This document shows positions 49,323 to 58,358 of a stretch of 64,000 nt of DNA, one piece after another (within the stretch, counting starts at the first letter, position 1; every line of letters begins with the position of its first letter). Both the position numbers and the translations under genes were made by a program. The notes beneath the pieces are model-generated. The model ran no database searches and was not told where the DNA came from. It worked only from the letters and a program-made list of their open reading frames with translations. Source of the stretch: Streptomyces agglomeratus (GTDB lineage Bacteria; Actinomycetota; Actinomycetes; Streptomycetales; Streptomycetaceae); assembly GCF_001746415.1 (NCBI RefSeq), contig NZ_MEHJ01000001.1, positions 5,462,501 to 5,526,500 of the forward strand. The letters are read 5' to 3'.

Positions 49323-51082
49323 GGAGTCGTCCCGTCGTCCAGCGCGTCGCGTACCTGCGAGACGGTCAGCCACTTCTCGGGGGCGAGGATCTTCGCCACC
49401 TGCGGGGCGAAGGCGGGGGAGGAGACGACGACCTCGGCCGTCGGGCCGTCCGCGACCACCTCGCCGTCGGCGAGGATCACGACGCGGTGCGCCAGTTCCG
49501 CCGCCAGCTCCACGTCGTGCGTGGCCAGTACGATCGCGTGCCCCCGGGCGGCCAGGTCGCGCAGCAGACCGACCAGGCGCGCCTTGGCTGCGTAGTCGAG
49601 ACCCCTGGTCGGCTCGTCGAGGAGCAGGAGCGGGGGGCGGCCGGTGAGCACGACGGCCAGCGCGAGGGCGAGGCGCTGGCCCTCGGACAGGTCGCGCGGG
49701 TGGGTGTCGCCCTGGATGCCCGGCAGCAGTTCGGCGACCAGGGCCCGGCAGGTACCCGGCGCGGCTCCCGCGTCGCCGTCGGCCGCCGCGCACTCGGCGG
49801 CGACGGTGTCGGCGTACAGCAGATCGCGCGGCTCCTGCGGGACCAGACCGACCTCGCGGACCATGTCGCGGGGGCGGGTCCGGTGGGGGGTGCGGCCGCC
49901 GACGACGACGGTGCCCGAGGTGGGCTCGATCATGCCGACGAGGGCGGAGAGCAGGGTGGACTTGCCGGCGCCGTTGCGCCCCATCAGGGCGATGGTCTCG
50001 CCGGGGGAGACGTCGAGGTCCACGCGGCGCAGGGCCTCGACACGGTCGCGGCGGACGCCGAGACCGGTGACGGTGGCCACCGCCCCGGTGTCGCGGCGGG
50101 GCGCCGCCGCCGGCGCGGCGGAAGCGCGGCGGCCCAGCAGGCGCCGGAGCTTCCCCGCCGGCCGCCCCTCCCCGGCCGCACCCTCCCCGGCCGCGTCCGC
50201 GCCGGGCGCGGCCCCCGACGGCGTTTCCGGGGCCGGGTGCGGGGCGGTCACCTGGGCCGGGGTCCTGCCGGTCAGGTGCTCCCGCAGAGCCGTCGCCCGG
50301 CGGCGGGCGTCGCGTACCGACAGGGGCAGCGGGGTCCACCCCGCGAGGCGGCCCAGGGCCACCACCGGGGGGTGCACGGGCGAGGCGGCCATGATGTCCG
50401 CGGGCGCGCCCATGCGCGGCGCCTCCCCCGGGCCCGGCAGCAGGATGACCTGGTCCGCGTACTGCACCACCCGCTCCAGACGGTGCTCGGCCAGCAGCAC
50501 GGTCGTCCCCAGGTCGTGGACCAGGCGCTGGAGCACCGCGAGGACCTCCTCCGCCGCCGCCGGGTCCAGCGCCGACGTCGGCTCGTCCAGCACCAGCACC
50601 TTCGGGTGCGGGGTGAGCACCGAGCCGATCGCTACCCGCTGCTGCTGGCCGCCGGAGAGCGTGGCGATGGGGCGCTCGCGGAGCTCCGCGAGGCCGAGCA
50701 GGTCCAGCGTCTCCTCGACCCGGCGCCGCATCACGTCCCGCGCGAGGCCGACGGATTCCATGCCGTACGCCAGCTCGTCCTCGACGGTGTCGGTGACGAA
50801 GTGGGCGAGCGGGTCCTGGCCCACCGTGCCGACGAGATCTGCCAGTTCGCGCGGCTTGTGCGTCCGGGTGTCGCGTCCGTCGACCGTCACTCGTCCGCGC
50901 AGGGTGCCGCCCGTGAAGTGGGGGACCAGACCGGAGACCGCGCCCAGCAGAGTCGACTTGCCCACCCCGGAGGGCCCGACCAGGAGCACCAGCTCGCCTT
51001 CCGGCACGGTCAGGTCCACGCCCCGGATCGCCGGCGACACGGCGCCGTCGTAGCTGACCGACACATTCTCGAACCGGATCAC
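49319..51082 (-). CDS. ECF transporter ATPase, two ABC domains fused
   Basis: A 587-residue protein holding two complete ABC cassettes. The first: GPSGVGKSTL (Walker A), LSGGQQQRVAIG (signature), VLVLDEPTSALDP (Walker B). The second: GRNGAGKSTL, LSEGQRLALALA and LLLLDEPTRGLDY. They correspond to EcfA1 and EcfA2, joined by a Pro/Ala-rich linker (about residues 285-345). GTG 51082 overlaps the EcfT stop. It powers the T/S pair at the membrane. Confidence 0.92.
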   Translation of the reverse strand: MIRFENVSVSYDGAVSPAIRGVDLTVPEGELVLLVGPSGVGKSTLLGAVSGLVPHFTGGTLRGRVTVDGRDTRTHKPRELADLVGTVGQDPLAHFVTDTVEDELAYGMESVGLARDVMRRRVEETLDLLGLAELRERPIATLSGGQQQRVAIGSVLTPHPKVLVLDEPTSALDPAAAEEVLAVLQRLVHDLGTTVLLAEHRLERVVQYADQVILLPGPGEAPRMGAPADIMAASPVHPPVVALGRLAGWTPLPLSVRDARRRATALREHLTGRTPAQVTAPHPAPETPSGAAPGADAAGEGAAGEGRPAGKLRRLLGRRASAAPAAAPRRDTGAVATVTGLGVRRDRVEALRRVDLDVSPGETIALMGRNGAGKSTLLSALVGMIEPTSGTVVVGGRTPHRTRPRDMVREVGLVPQEPRDLLYADTVAAECAAADGDAGAAPGTCRALVAELLPGIQGDTHPRDLSEGQRLALALAVVLTGRPPLLLLDEPTRGLDYAAKARLVGLLRDLAARGHAIVLATHDVELAAELAHRVVILADGEVVADGPTAEVVVSSPAFAPQVAKILAPEKWLTVSQVRDALDDGTTP

Positions 51083-52335
51083 TTCGAAGTCGCTTTCACT
51101 ACGGGAGGTACGGCAGCCGCGGGAGCCGGGTGAGGCAGGACGGGCGCGGCAGGCGCGGCGGGTACCGGAGCCACGAAGGCCGGGAGCAGGCCGATCAGTA
51201 CGGACGCCGCCGGCCACAGCGGGAACCCGGGAGCGACCAGCGGGACCACCCCGGGGTGCAGGGCCGCCGGATCGTACGTGGCGGCCCGGATCATCAGCGC
51301 CGCGACGGCCACCCCGGACCCCGCGACCAGCCAGGCCCGCACGCCCCACCGGTCGGGCCGGTAGCGCGTACGGACGCTGCGCCGGCCGCCGAGGCGCAGC
51401 GCGGCCAGCACGGCGACGAGCCCGCCGGCCAGGACGGTCAGACCGTACGCCGCGCCGTCGGGGGTCAGCAGCCCGTACGCCCCGGCGCACACCCCGAGCA
51501 GCCCGCCGAGCGTCAGGGCGGTGGTCGTGTGCCGTACGGCGGGCGGGACGGGGGCGGTGCGGCCGTAGCCGCGCGCGTCCATCGACGCGGCCACCGCCAC
51601 CGACCGCTCCAGCGCGCCCTCCAGCACCGGCAGCCCGATCTGGAGCACCGCGCCCACGCCCCCGGTAGGCCGGCCGCGCAGGCGGCGGGCGGTGCGCAGC
51701 CGGACCACGTCGGCCACCATGTTCGGCGCGAAAGTCATCGCCACGACGACGGCGACCCCCGCCTCGTACAGCGCGCCCGGCAGCGACTTGAGCAGCCGGG
51801 CCGGGTTGGCGAGCGCGTTCGCGGCGCCCACGCAGATGAGGAGCGTGGCCAGCTTCGCCCCGTCGTACGCCGCGAAGACGAGCTGCTCGGCCGTCACGCG
51901 CCCACCGATGCGAACGCCCTGTGCCCAGTCCGGCATCGGCACCTCGGGCAGGGTGAACAGGGCGTGGGTGCCGGGGATCGGTGAGCCGAAGAACGTCGAG
52001 AAGACGAGGCGGATGCCGATGACCAGCAGCCCGAGCTTCACGAAGACCCCGTACGAACGCGCCCACGGCGCATCGGTTTTCCGCGCCGCCACGACGTACC
52101 CGGCCACCCCCACCAGCATCCCGAGCAGCAGCGGATTGGTGGTCCTGGACGCGGCGGCGGCCAGTCCGAGCGCCCACAGCCACCACGCCCCGGCGTGCAG
52201 GGCGTTGCTGCGGCTCGCCACAGGCGCCCGGAGGGCGGCCAGGGCGGAGGGACGGGAGGAGGGTGCCGAGGCCGTGGCGGGCCCGGGACGCGTCGGGGGC
52301 ACGGATGTCCTCCGGGTCGGCCGGTCCGGGGTCAT
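51079..52335 (-). CDS. ECF transporter T component
   Basis: A 418-residue protein with an N-terminal disordered part and a CbiQ-type membrane domain. VAVAASMDARGYGRTAPVPP is the conserved A-R-G motif that couples to the ATPases. FVKLGLLVIGIRLVFSTFFG and VAMTFAPNMVADVVRLRTAR are other EcfT segments. ATG 52335 overlaps the previous gene (ATGA). Forms the scaffold for A and S subunits. Confidence 0.9.
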   Translation of the reverse strand: MTPDRPTRRTSVPPTRPGPATASAPSSRPSALAALRAPVASRSNALHAGAWWLWALGLAAAASRTTNPLLLGMLVGVAGYVVAARKTDAPWARSYGVFVKLGLLVIGIRLVFSTFFGSPIPGTHALFTLPEVPMPDWAQGVRIGGRVTAEQLVFAAYDGAKLATLLICVGAANALANPARLLKSLPGALYEAGVAVVVAMTFAPNMVADVVRLRTARRLRGRPTGGVGAVLQIGLPVLEGALERSVAVAASMDARGYGRTAPVPPAVRHTTTALTLGGLLGVCAGAYGLLTPDGAAYGLTVLAGGLVAVLAALRLGGRRSVRTRYRPDRWGVRAWLVAGSGVAVAALMIRAATYDPAALHPGVVPLVAPGFPLWPAASVLIGLLPAFVAPVPAAPAAPVLPHPAPAAAVPPVVKATSK

Positions 52336-53036
52336 CCGCGGCGGCGGCGCGCCTGCCACACGCCCGCGGCGCCCATCGCGAACACGGCGGCGAGACCGAC
52401 GAGCAGGCCCGCGGAGGGGCCGCCGCCGTCGTCCTCGCCGGACCCGGCGCCTGTGGCGGAGGCGGGGGAGCGGGGCGTTTCCTCGCGCCCGGACACCTGC
52501 TCCCCGCACCCCTTGTCCGGGTAGCCCGAGATCGCGCAGAGCAGCGCCGTGCTGTCGTAACGCAGCGGCTTCGCCACGTTGGCGAGCGCGTCCGCCGCCG
52601 TCGCGTCCGCGCCGGTACGGGCACACGCCGTGCGCCGCGCGGGCGGCCGCTCGCCCTCGGGGGCGTCGGCCGCCGTACCGGGGTCGATGACGACGGCGAT
52701 CCGCTTGGCGCCGGCCCCGGCGGGCGTCCCGCCGCAGACGGCGCCGAAGGAGTCCGCCGGGTGACGCGGCTTCGCGGAGTCCCGCGAGTCCTCGCTCACC
52801 GAGAACCGGAAGCCGATCACATCGCCGTCGGCGGGCCTGGCGGAGGCCGGTCCCAGGGTGGCGTACGTCCACGCGCCGCTGTCGCTCTCCCAGAACGACC
52901 AGTAGCGGTAGCCGCCCGACGCCGCCGCCTGCGCGGGCCCGGCAGACCCGCCCAGCACCGCGAGCGCGGCGCCGAGCGTGGTTCCGAGCACGAGGAGCAG
53001 GGCCGTCAGCCGCGTCCGCACCACCCCGGCCGTCAC
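52332..53036 (-). CDS. SCO2322-family secreted, membrane-anchored protein
   Basis: A 234-residue exported protein. Signal peptide to about AQAAAS, then YRYWSFWESDSGAWTYATLG, DSFGAVCGGTPAGAGAKRIA and ALLCAISGYPDKGCGEQVSG with paired cysteines, then one C-terminal membrane helix (AGLLVGLAAVFAMGAAGVW). The name is that of the family. Small aromatic-rich beta domains of this sort resemble the C-terminal beta domain of transcobalamin-like proteins (DUF4430 type); this likeness is by eye. Coupled (GTGA) to the alpha-toroid gene upstream. Confidence 0.78.
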   Translation of the reverse strand: MTAGVVRTRLTALLLVLGTTLGAALAVLGGSAGPAQAAASGGYRYWSFWESDSGAWTYATLGPASARPADGDVIGFRFSVSEDSRDSAKPRHPADSFGAVCGGTPAGAGAKRIAVVIDPGTAADAPEGERPPARRTACARTGADATAADALANVAKPLRYDSTALLCAISGYPDKGCGEQVSGREETPRSPASATGAGSGEDDGGGPSAGLLVGLAAVFAMGAAGVWQARRRRG

Positions 53037-54277
53037 AGCTGCTGGTTCTTCTTGCGGCCGCTGAACAGGATTCCGGCGCCGACGCTCGCGACGAAGAAGA
53101 CAGCGACGATCCACCAGGTGCCGAAGCCGCCGCCGTCCTCCTTCTCGTCGTCCTTCTTCTCGTCGGCCGCCCGGTCGGTGGCCTCCGGCGCGGGTCCGGT
53201 CGCGTTGAGCGCCTTCACCAGGTCGGTGCCGCCGAAGTCCGCCGGGTCGGTGCCGGTCGCGTGCGCGGCGAAGACGAGCTGGGCGTACGCGGCGGGGCCG
53301 TTCTCCTTCGCCCAGGGCGCCGCGTTCTTCTTCAGCCACTCCAGCGGCTTCGCCGCCCGCTCGGCGCCGCCCTGCGCGGCCAGCGCGACGACGGCGTCCG
53401 CCGTGTTGCCGAAGTCGGGCTGCGGCTTCGTGTCCTCGGCGCCCGGCATGGGGGGCGTGTCGAGGTGCCCGGTCCCGGCCAGTACGCCGTCGAGGTACGC
53501 GGCGCCGTTCGCGGCGGCCCGCTCGGGGGTCGGCTTCCCCTTCGCGCACTTCGCGGGCTTGTCCCCGGGCTTCCCGGCCTCGGCGCCGAGCCCCTGGCCC
53601 AGCCCGCCCAGTACACCGGCCGCCGTCGCGTCGGCGTTCGGGGCGAGCTTTTTGTCCTTGTCCGGCTGGTAGGCGAACGCGCCGCCGCCCGTCTTGGCGT
53701 CGCACGGGACGGCGAAGGTGACGAGCGCGTCGTACGCCGACCTGCCCTGCTGGGACGTGACCTCGCCGGGCTTCTCACCCGTCGCGGCCAGCGCGCCGAT
53801 CACGATCGAGGTGGAGTTGGCGTCGCTCGCGCCACCCGGGTTGTAGCTCCAGCCGCCGTCCTGGTTCTGCGAGGACTTCAGCCAGCTCACGCCCTTCTTC
53901 ACGGCGGCGTCCTGCCCGCCGAGCGCGCTGAGCGCCTGCACGGCGGCGGCGGTGGCGTTGCTGTCCGTCATCGTCTTCGACGTGCACGGTTCGGCGGCGT
54001 CCGCGCGGAACGACGGGAAGCCGCCGCTGTCACACTGCTGCCCGACGAGCCAGTTCACGGCCTTGGCGGCGGGCTCGACGCCCACGGTGTCCTGGGCGAG
54101 GAGGGCCAGCGACTGCCGCCAGACACCGTCGTACGTCGGGTCCTTCTCGCCGTAGAGCCCGGAGGGAATCACGGGCGTGGGGGAGGGCGCGGCGACGGCG
54201 GTGGTGGCCGTGGCCGCGCTCGCGCAGAGTACGGCGGAAGCTGCGAGCACGGCGGCTGCGCTGCGGCGAAGGGTCAT
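53033..54277 (-). CDS. Secreted alpha-toroid protein (prenyltransferase-like repeats), C-terminal anchor
   Basis: A 414-residue exported protein. After the signal peptide (to about TAVAAP) come repeated helical pairs typical of the alpha6/alpha6 toroid (squalene-cyclase/terpenoid-cyclase-like): LVGQQCDSGGFPSFRADAAE, SWLKSSQNQDGGWSYNPGGA and AYLDGVLAGTGHLDTPPM. The QDGGW motif is that of the prenyltransferase repeat, but no DxDD or zinc site is seen, so catalysis is unlikely. It ends in a membrane helix and KKNQQL. The fold is that of the N-domain of intrinsic factor/transcobalamin. First gene after a cobalamin riboswitch. Confidence 0.82.
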   Translation of the reverse strand: MTLRRSAAAVLAASAVLCASAATATTAVAAPSPTPVIPSGLYGEKDPTYDGVWRQSLALLAQDTVGVEPAAKAVNWLVGQQCDSGGFPSFRADAAEPCTSKTMTDSNATAAAVQALSALGGQDAAVKKGVSWLKSSQNQDGGWSYNPGGASDANSTSIVIGALAATGEKPGEVTSQQGRSAYDALVTFAVPCDAKTGGGAFAYQPDKDKKLAPNADATAAGVLGGLGQGLGAEAGKPGDKPAKCAKGKPTPERAAANGAAYLDGVLAGTGHLDTPPMPGAEDTKPQPDFGNTADAVVALAAQGGAERAAKPLEWLKKNAAPWAKENGPAAYAQLVFAAHATGTDPADFGGTDLVKALNATGPAPEATDRAADEKKDDEKEDGGGFGTWWIVAVFFVASVGAGILFSGRKKNQQL

Positions 54278-54378
54278 GACGGGCGGGGGCCTCTCCTGCT
54301 GAGGAGCCGGGCCCGGGCGCGCGGAAACCACGCACCAGGCTCCGGCTCCGTATACCTCGACGGTGCCGAGCCAGTACT

Positions 54379-54474
54379 CATGCCGGACCGGGCGTTCCGA
54401 CTCACCGTCGCGGGGGACGGATAACGGCTGCGGGTCAGTGCCGGATTCGCACCGGCTTCTCCCAGAACGGCATG
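54379..54474 (-). promoter_or_regulatory. Cobalamin (B12) riboswitch
   Basis: On the minus strand: CATGCCG (54474-54468), GGGAG and GGTGCGAATCCGGCACTG, CCCGCAGCCGTTATCC, then the B12 box GAGTCGGAACGCCCGGTC (54403-54386), closing with CGGCATG (54385-54379). The two ends form a 7-bp P1 stem. The core elements match the consensus of RF00174. It ends about 100 bp before the alpha-toroid ATG. Confidence 0.88.
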
Positions 54475-54556
54475 ATGACGACTCGCACACTCTACCGGCC
54501 CGTACCCGGCGGCCCCCGGGGCGGTCGGGCCTGGCAGTGGCCCCCGGCCGCGCCCC

Positions 54557-55150
54557 CTACAGCGGCGCGGACGCGTCCGCCGGGAACGCGCCGCCGTGGC
54601 CGGGGACGATGACGTCGGCGATCGCGAGGACCCGCTCCCTGCTGGCCCTCAGCTGTGCGAGGTCCGGGGAGACCGGGTCCTCGACCGGTCCGTTCGGCCG
54701 CCACCACAGGTCTCCCACGAACGCGACCACCTCGTCCGGTGTGCCGACGAGCACCGTCACGTCCTCCCGGCTGTGCCCCGGAGTCCTGATCAGCCGTACG
54801 GACGGGGTCAGTTCGTACCCCTCCGCGTCGCGGTCGGTCCACTGGTCGCCGTGGTAGATCGCCTTGTGGTCGTGCATCCTGGCCCGCCCGAACAGCCCCG
54901 CGTTGATGATGTTGTCCGGGTGGTGGTGGCTGAGGACGACATCGGTGATGTCGTCCGCGCCCACGCCCATCGCGGCGAGCGGGCCCAGGATCCGGTCGCG
55001 GCCGGCGACCATGCCCGGATCAATGACGATCCGCAGGTCCCCGTCGCTCACGTACGAGACGGTCGCGGCGACGCCGGGGCCGGTGGAGGTGGTGTAACCC
55101 GTGGTCAGGATCGTGTAGCCGGCCGTACGGCCGCGCGGTGCGTCGCTCAT
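54557..55150 (-). CDS. Metallo-beta-lactamase-fold hydrolase
   Basis: A 197-residue enzyme with VVLSHHHPDNIINAGLFG (HxHxD variant HHHPD), LIRTPGHSREDVTVLVG and VIVPGHGGAFPAD (final His). ATG 55150 has GGAAAG upstream. Glyoxalase II-like small members hydrolyse thioesters; the substrate is unknown. Confidence 0.85.
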   Translation of the reverse strand: MSDAPRGRTAGYTILTTGYTTSTGPGVAATVSYVSDGDLRIVIDPGMVAGRDRILGPLAAMGVGADDITDVVLSHHHPDNIINAGLFGRARMHDHKAIYHGDQWTDRDAEGYELTPSVRLIRTPGHSREDVTVLVGTPDEVVAFVGDLWWRPNGPVEDPVSPDLAQLRASRERVLAIADVIVPGHGGAFPADASAPL

Positions 55151-55243
55151 GGGGACCAGCTTTCCGCCGATGCGCCGTGCCCACGAGTGGCACATCTGCC
55201 ACGCATCGCGGGATTCGTGCCGGGCCCGGCACGTGCCTGCCGC

Positions 55244-55266
55244 CGGCGGGGCGGCCCGCCCCGCCG
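55244..55266 (-). terminator. Terminator of the second MBL gene
   Basis: CGGCGGGG (55244-55251) and CCCCGCCG (55259-55266), 8-bp stem, 7-base loop, 15 bp past the stop at 55281. Confidence 0.6.
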
Positions 55267-55280
55267 TTGCCTGCGCGCCT

Positions 55281-56318
55281 TCACACCGCGACGTACGTGA
55301 CCGGGTCGTCGCCCGGGACCGCCTCCGCGTGGCCCAGCTTCACCAGGCGGCGCAGGTGGGCCTCCGCCTCCGAGACGGCGATGTTCCTCGACCCGTACGG
55401 GATCTCGTCCCAGGGCCGGTTCCACTCCATGCGCTCGGCGAGCTGCCAGGGGGTGAGGGGCGTGGCGAGCAGCGCGCGTAGTCCGGTGAGGCGGTCCTCG
55501 TGGTGGCCGAGGAGTTCCCGTACCCGGCCGGGAGCGTCGGTGAACGCGTGCTGGTGGGCGGGGAGGACCTCGGCCGGGGCGAGCCGGGCGACGCGCTCCA
55601 GGGAGTCCAGGTAGTCGCCCAGGGGGTCGGTGACCGTGGCGTCGTCCGGGTCCTCGTACAGGCCGATGTGCGGGGTGATGCCGGGGAGCAGGTGGTCGCC
55701 GGAGAAGAGGCGGCCGTTGCCGGGGAGGCCCGCCGGGTGGGCCTCCGCCAGATGCAGGCAGACGTGGCCGGGTGTGTGGCCCGGCGTCCAGACCGCGCGC
55801 AGACGGCGGCCGGTGAGGGGCAGCAGGTCGCCGGGGACGATCTCGCGGTCGGGCAGGGCGGCCCGCAGGCCGGGCAGGGTGCGCATGCGGCCGGAGTCGA
55901 GGGCGGCGCGGAGCGGGGCGAGGTGGCCGTCGGGGGCGCCGGCGGCGGTGAGCTTCGCGGTGATGTAGCCGAGCCATACGCCGGGCTCCGCGTCGCGGGT
56001 GCGGCGTACGACCTCCGCGTCGGCGGCGTGCATGGCGATCCACGCGCCGGACGCTTCGCGCACCCGGCCGGACAGGCCGTGGTGGTCGGGGTGGTGGTGG
56101 GTGATCACCACGCCGTGGATGTCGGTGACGGACGTACCGAGCGCGGCCAGGCCGGTGACCAGGGTGTCCCAGGACGCCGGGTCGTCCCAGCCGGTGTCGA
56201 TCAGGACCGGCCCGTCGTCGGTGTCGAGCAGGTGGACCAGGGTGTGGCCGAGCGGGTTGTCCGGGATGGGGACCCTGAGGGACCAGACGCCGCCGCCGTG
56301 CCCGGTCACCTGCGTCAT
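55281..56318 (-). CDS. Metallo-beta-lactamase-fold hydrolase, long form
   Basis: A 345-residue enzyme. GVVITHHHPDHHGLSGRVRE (HxHxDH), AVWTPGHTPGHVCLHLAEAH and LPAHQHAFTDAPGRV supply the metal ligands. The C-terminal 90 residues (TPWQLAERMEWNRPWDEIPY, AEAHLRRLVKLGHAEAVPGD) resemble the winged helix of lactamase_B/LACTB2-like proteins. ATG 56318. It lies divergent from the dehydrogenase gene and between two palindromes. Role probably thioester or acyl-CoA hydrolysis, inferred from context. Confidence 0.86.
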   Translation of the reverse strand: MTQVTGHGGGVWSLRVPIPDNPLGHTLVHLLDTDDGPVLIDTGWDDPASWDTLVTGLAALGTSVTDIHGVVITHHHPDHHGLSGRVREASGAWIAMHAADAEVVRRTRDAEPGVWLGYITAKLTAAGAPDGHLAPLRAALDSGRMRTLPGLRAALPDREIVPGDLLPLTGRRLRAVWTPGHTPGHVCLHLAEAHPAGLPGNGRLFSGDHLLPGITPHIGLYEDPDDATVTDPLGDYLDSLERVARLAPAEVLPAHQHAFTDAPGRVRELLGHHEDRLTGLRALLATPLTPWQLAERMEWNRPWDEIPYGSRNIAVSEAEAHLRRLVKLGHAEAVPGDDPVTYVAV

Positions 56319-56352
56319 GGGTCCCCGATTCCTCAGCTGTTCCCCGCCCCGG

Positions 56353-56370
56353 ACTAGAACTCGTTCCAAT
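56353..56370. promoter_or_regulatory. KstR-like box upstream of the dehydrogenase
   Basis: ACTAGAACTCGTTCCAAT contains TAGAACTCGTTCCA, which fits TnnAACnnGTTnnA exactly. It lies 35 bp from the MBL start and 138 bp before the dehydrogenase. Confidence 0.5.
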
Positions 56371-56437
56371 AGTCGCCCAAGTCGACTTCTTTGCAAAGGG
56401 GGTTCGCGCCGTGCCGGGTCATGGACTCCCCGGACCG

Positions 56438-56453
56438 GAACTGGTATCAGTTC
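56438..56453. promoter_or_regulatory. Second palindrome upstream of the dehydrogenase
   Basis: GAACTG (56438-56443), GTAT, CAGTTC (56448-56453): perfect 6-bp arms, 55 bp before the ATG. Its GAACT/AGTTC ends recall palindrome 2 at 46441. Confidence 0.5.
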
Positions 56454-56507
56454 TGATGCACCGTCAGAAACTCGGACAAGAGTCGCGGCCCTGGGAGGCA
56501 GACAGTC

Positions 56508-57974
56508 ATGACCGAGCTTGTGGAGCACCGGAAGCTTTACATCGGCGGCCAGTTGACCGATCCGCTCGGGAGCGAGGTCATCGAGGTCGTCTCGCCGCAC
56601 ACCGAAGAGGTCATCGGCCGGGTGCCGCACGCGTCCCGCGCCGACGTCGACCGGGCGGTGGCGGCGGCGCGCAAGGCGTTCGACGAAGGGCCCTGGCCCC
56701 GGACGACGCTCGACGAGCGGATCGCCGTGGTCACCCGGATCAAGGACGCGATCGCCGTACGGCACGAAGAGATCGCCCGCAGCATCACCTCCGAGAACGG
56801 GACGCCGTACACCGCGAGCGTGATGATGCAGGCGCTGGCCGCGATGATGGTGTGGGACGCCACCATCGCCGTCGCGCGCGACTTCCCGTACGAGGAGCGG
56901 CGGACCGGTGTGCTCGGATCGCTTCTCGTACGCCGCGAACCGGCCGGGGTGGTCGCGGCCGTCGTGCCGTGGAACGTCCCGCAGTTCACGGCGGCGGCCA
57001 AACTGGCGCCCGCGCTGCTCTCCGGGTGCACGGCCGTGCTCAAGGTGTCGCCGGAGACTCCGCTCGACGCGTACATCCTGGCGGAGATAGCCACCGACGC
57101 CGGGCTGCCCGAGGGCGTCCTGTCGATCATCCCGGCCGACCGCGAGGTCAGTGAGTACCTGGTCGGCCATCCCGGCGTCGACAAGGTGTCGTTCACCGGC
57201 TCGGTCGCGGCCGGGAAGCGCGTGATGGAGGTCGCCGCGCGCAACCTCACCCGGGTGACGCTGGAACTCGGCGGCAAGTCGGCGGCCCTGATCCTGCCGG
57301 ACGCCGACCTGACGACGGCCGTCGAAGGCATCGCGCCCTTCGCCTGGATGCTCAACGGCCAGGCGTGCGTGGCCCAGACCCGCATCCTCGCCCCGCGCTC
57401 GCGCTACGACGAGTTCGCCGAGGCGTTCGCCGCCGCGGCCGGCGCGCTCAAGGTCGGCGACCCGCTCGACCCGGCCACCGAGGTCGGCCCGCTCGTCGCG
57501 AAACGCCAGCAGCAGCGCTCCCTCGACTACATCAGGATCGGCCAGGAGGAGGGTGCGAAGATCCTCGCGGGCGGCGGCCGCCCGGCCGGTACGGATCGGG
57601 GCTGGTACGTCGAGCCGACGCTCTTCGGCGGGGTCGACAACACGATGAGGATCGCCCGTGAGGAAATCTTCGGGCCGGTCATCTGCCTGCTGCCGTACGA
57701 CGACGAACGCGACGCGGTGCGGATCGCCAACGACTCGGAGTACGGGCTCAGCGGCAGTGTGTGGACCGCCGACACCGAGCACGGGATCGACATCGCGCGG
57801 CAGGTCAGGACCGGTACGTACTCCGTGAACACCTTCAGCATCGACATGCTCGGGCCCTTCGGCGGCTACAAGAACTCAGGACTCGGCAGGGAGTTCGGGC
57901 CCGAGGGGTACGGCGAGTACCTGGAGCACAAGATGATCCATCTGCCGGCCGGCCACGGCCTGGGGGAGGCGTGA
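56508..57974 (+). CDS. NAD(P)-dependent aldehyde dehydrogenase
   Basis: A 488-residue ALDH. VVPWNVPQFTAAAKLAPALL (the PWN motif), FTGSVAAGKRVMEVAARNLT, TLELGGKSAAL (catalytic Glu) and AWMLNGQACVAQTRILAPRS (nucleophile Cys) are all present, as is EEIFGPVICLLPYDDE. Acts on an aldehyde such as an oxidised side chain. It overlaps or closely adjoins the ferredoxin gene, so both may serve the nearby P450s. Confidence 0.93.
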   Translation: MTELVEHRKLYIGGQLTDPLGSEVIEVVSPHTEEVIGRVPHASRADVDRAVAAARKAFDEGPWPRTTLDERIAVVTRIKDAIAVRHEEIARSITSENGTPYTASVMMQALAAMMVWDATIAVARDFPYEERRTGVLGSLLVRREPAGVVAAVVPWNVPQFTAAAKLAPALLSGCTAVLKVSPETPLDAYILAEIATDAGLPEGVLSIIPADREVSEYLVGHPGVDKVSFTGSVAAGKRVMEVAARNLTRVTLELGGKSAALILPDADLTTAVEGIAPFAWMLNGQACVAQTRILAPRSRYDEFAEAFAAAAGALKVGDPLDPATEVGPLVAKRQQQRSLDYIRIGQEEGAKILAGGGRPAGTDRGWYVEPTLFGGVDNTMRIAREEIFGPVICLLPYDDERDAVRIANDSEYGLSGSVWTADTEHGIDIARQVRTGTYSVNTFSIDMLGPFGGYKNSGLGREFGPEGYGEYLEHKMIHLPAGHGLGEA

Positions 57975-57976
57975 CG

Positions 57977-58207
57977 GTGGACCGCTGGCACGTCGAGGTC
58001 GACCGGGGCGTGTGCATCGGCTCCGGCATGTGCGTGAACCACGCGCCGGACTCCTTCGCCCTGGACACCGCCCGCCAGTCACGCCCGGCGGAGCCCGACC
58101 TCGACGCGAACGAGAGAGTGCTCGCCGCCGCCGAGGGCTGCCCGGTCGAGGCGATCGCGATCACGCTGGCGGGCAGCGGGGAGGTGGTGTTCCCGCCCGA
58201 GGAGTGA
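57977..58207 (+). CDS. 3Fe-4S-type ferredoxin
   Basis: A 76-residue protein: VEVDRGVCIGSGMCVNHAPD (CxxxxxC) with a final CPVEAIAI. Three cluster cysteines, the fourth replaced, as in [3Fe-4S] ferredoxins that feed electrons to bacterial P450s. GTG 57977 has GGGGGAGG seven bases upstream; GTG 57971, overlapping the ALDH stop, is the alternative. Confidence 0.9.
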   Translation: MDRWHVEVDRGVCIGSGMCVNHAPDSFALDTARQSRPAEPDLDANERVLAAAEGCPVEAIAITLAGSGEVVFPPEE

Positions 58208-58230
58208 CGGGCGGAGCCGCCCGGCGGCCT
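58208..58230 (+). terminator. Small hairpin after the ferredoxin gene
   Basis: CGGGCGG and CCGCCCG pair tightly around AG (58208-58223). Weak evidence of termination before the lanthipeptide locus. Confidence 0.4.
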
Positions 58231-58358
58231 GCGCGCTCGAACGGGGGCGAACGGATCTTTACCTATGAGTACCGCACGGCCATGACGTGACAGGTGTGAC
58301 TATTCCTCCCCCGCGGCGGCGTGGAAATCTCGGTGTCACCGCAGCCGAGGGGGGACCC

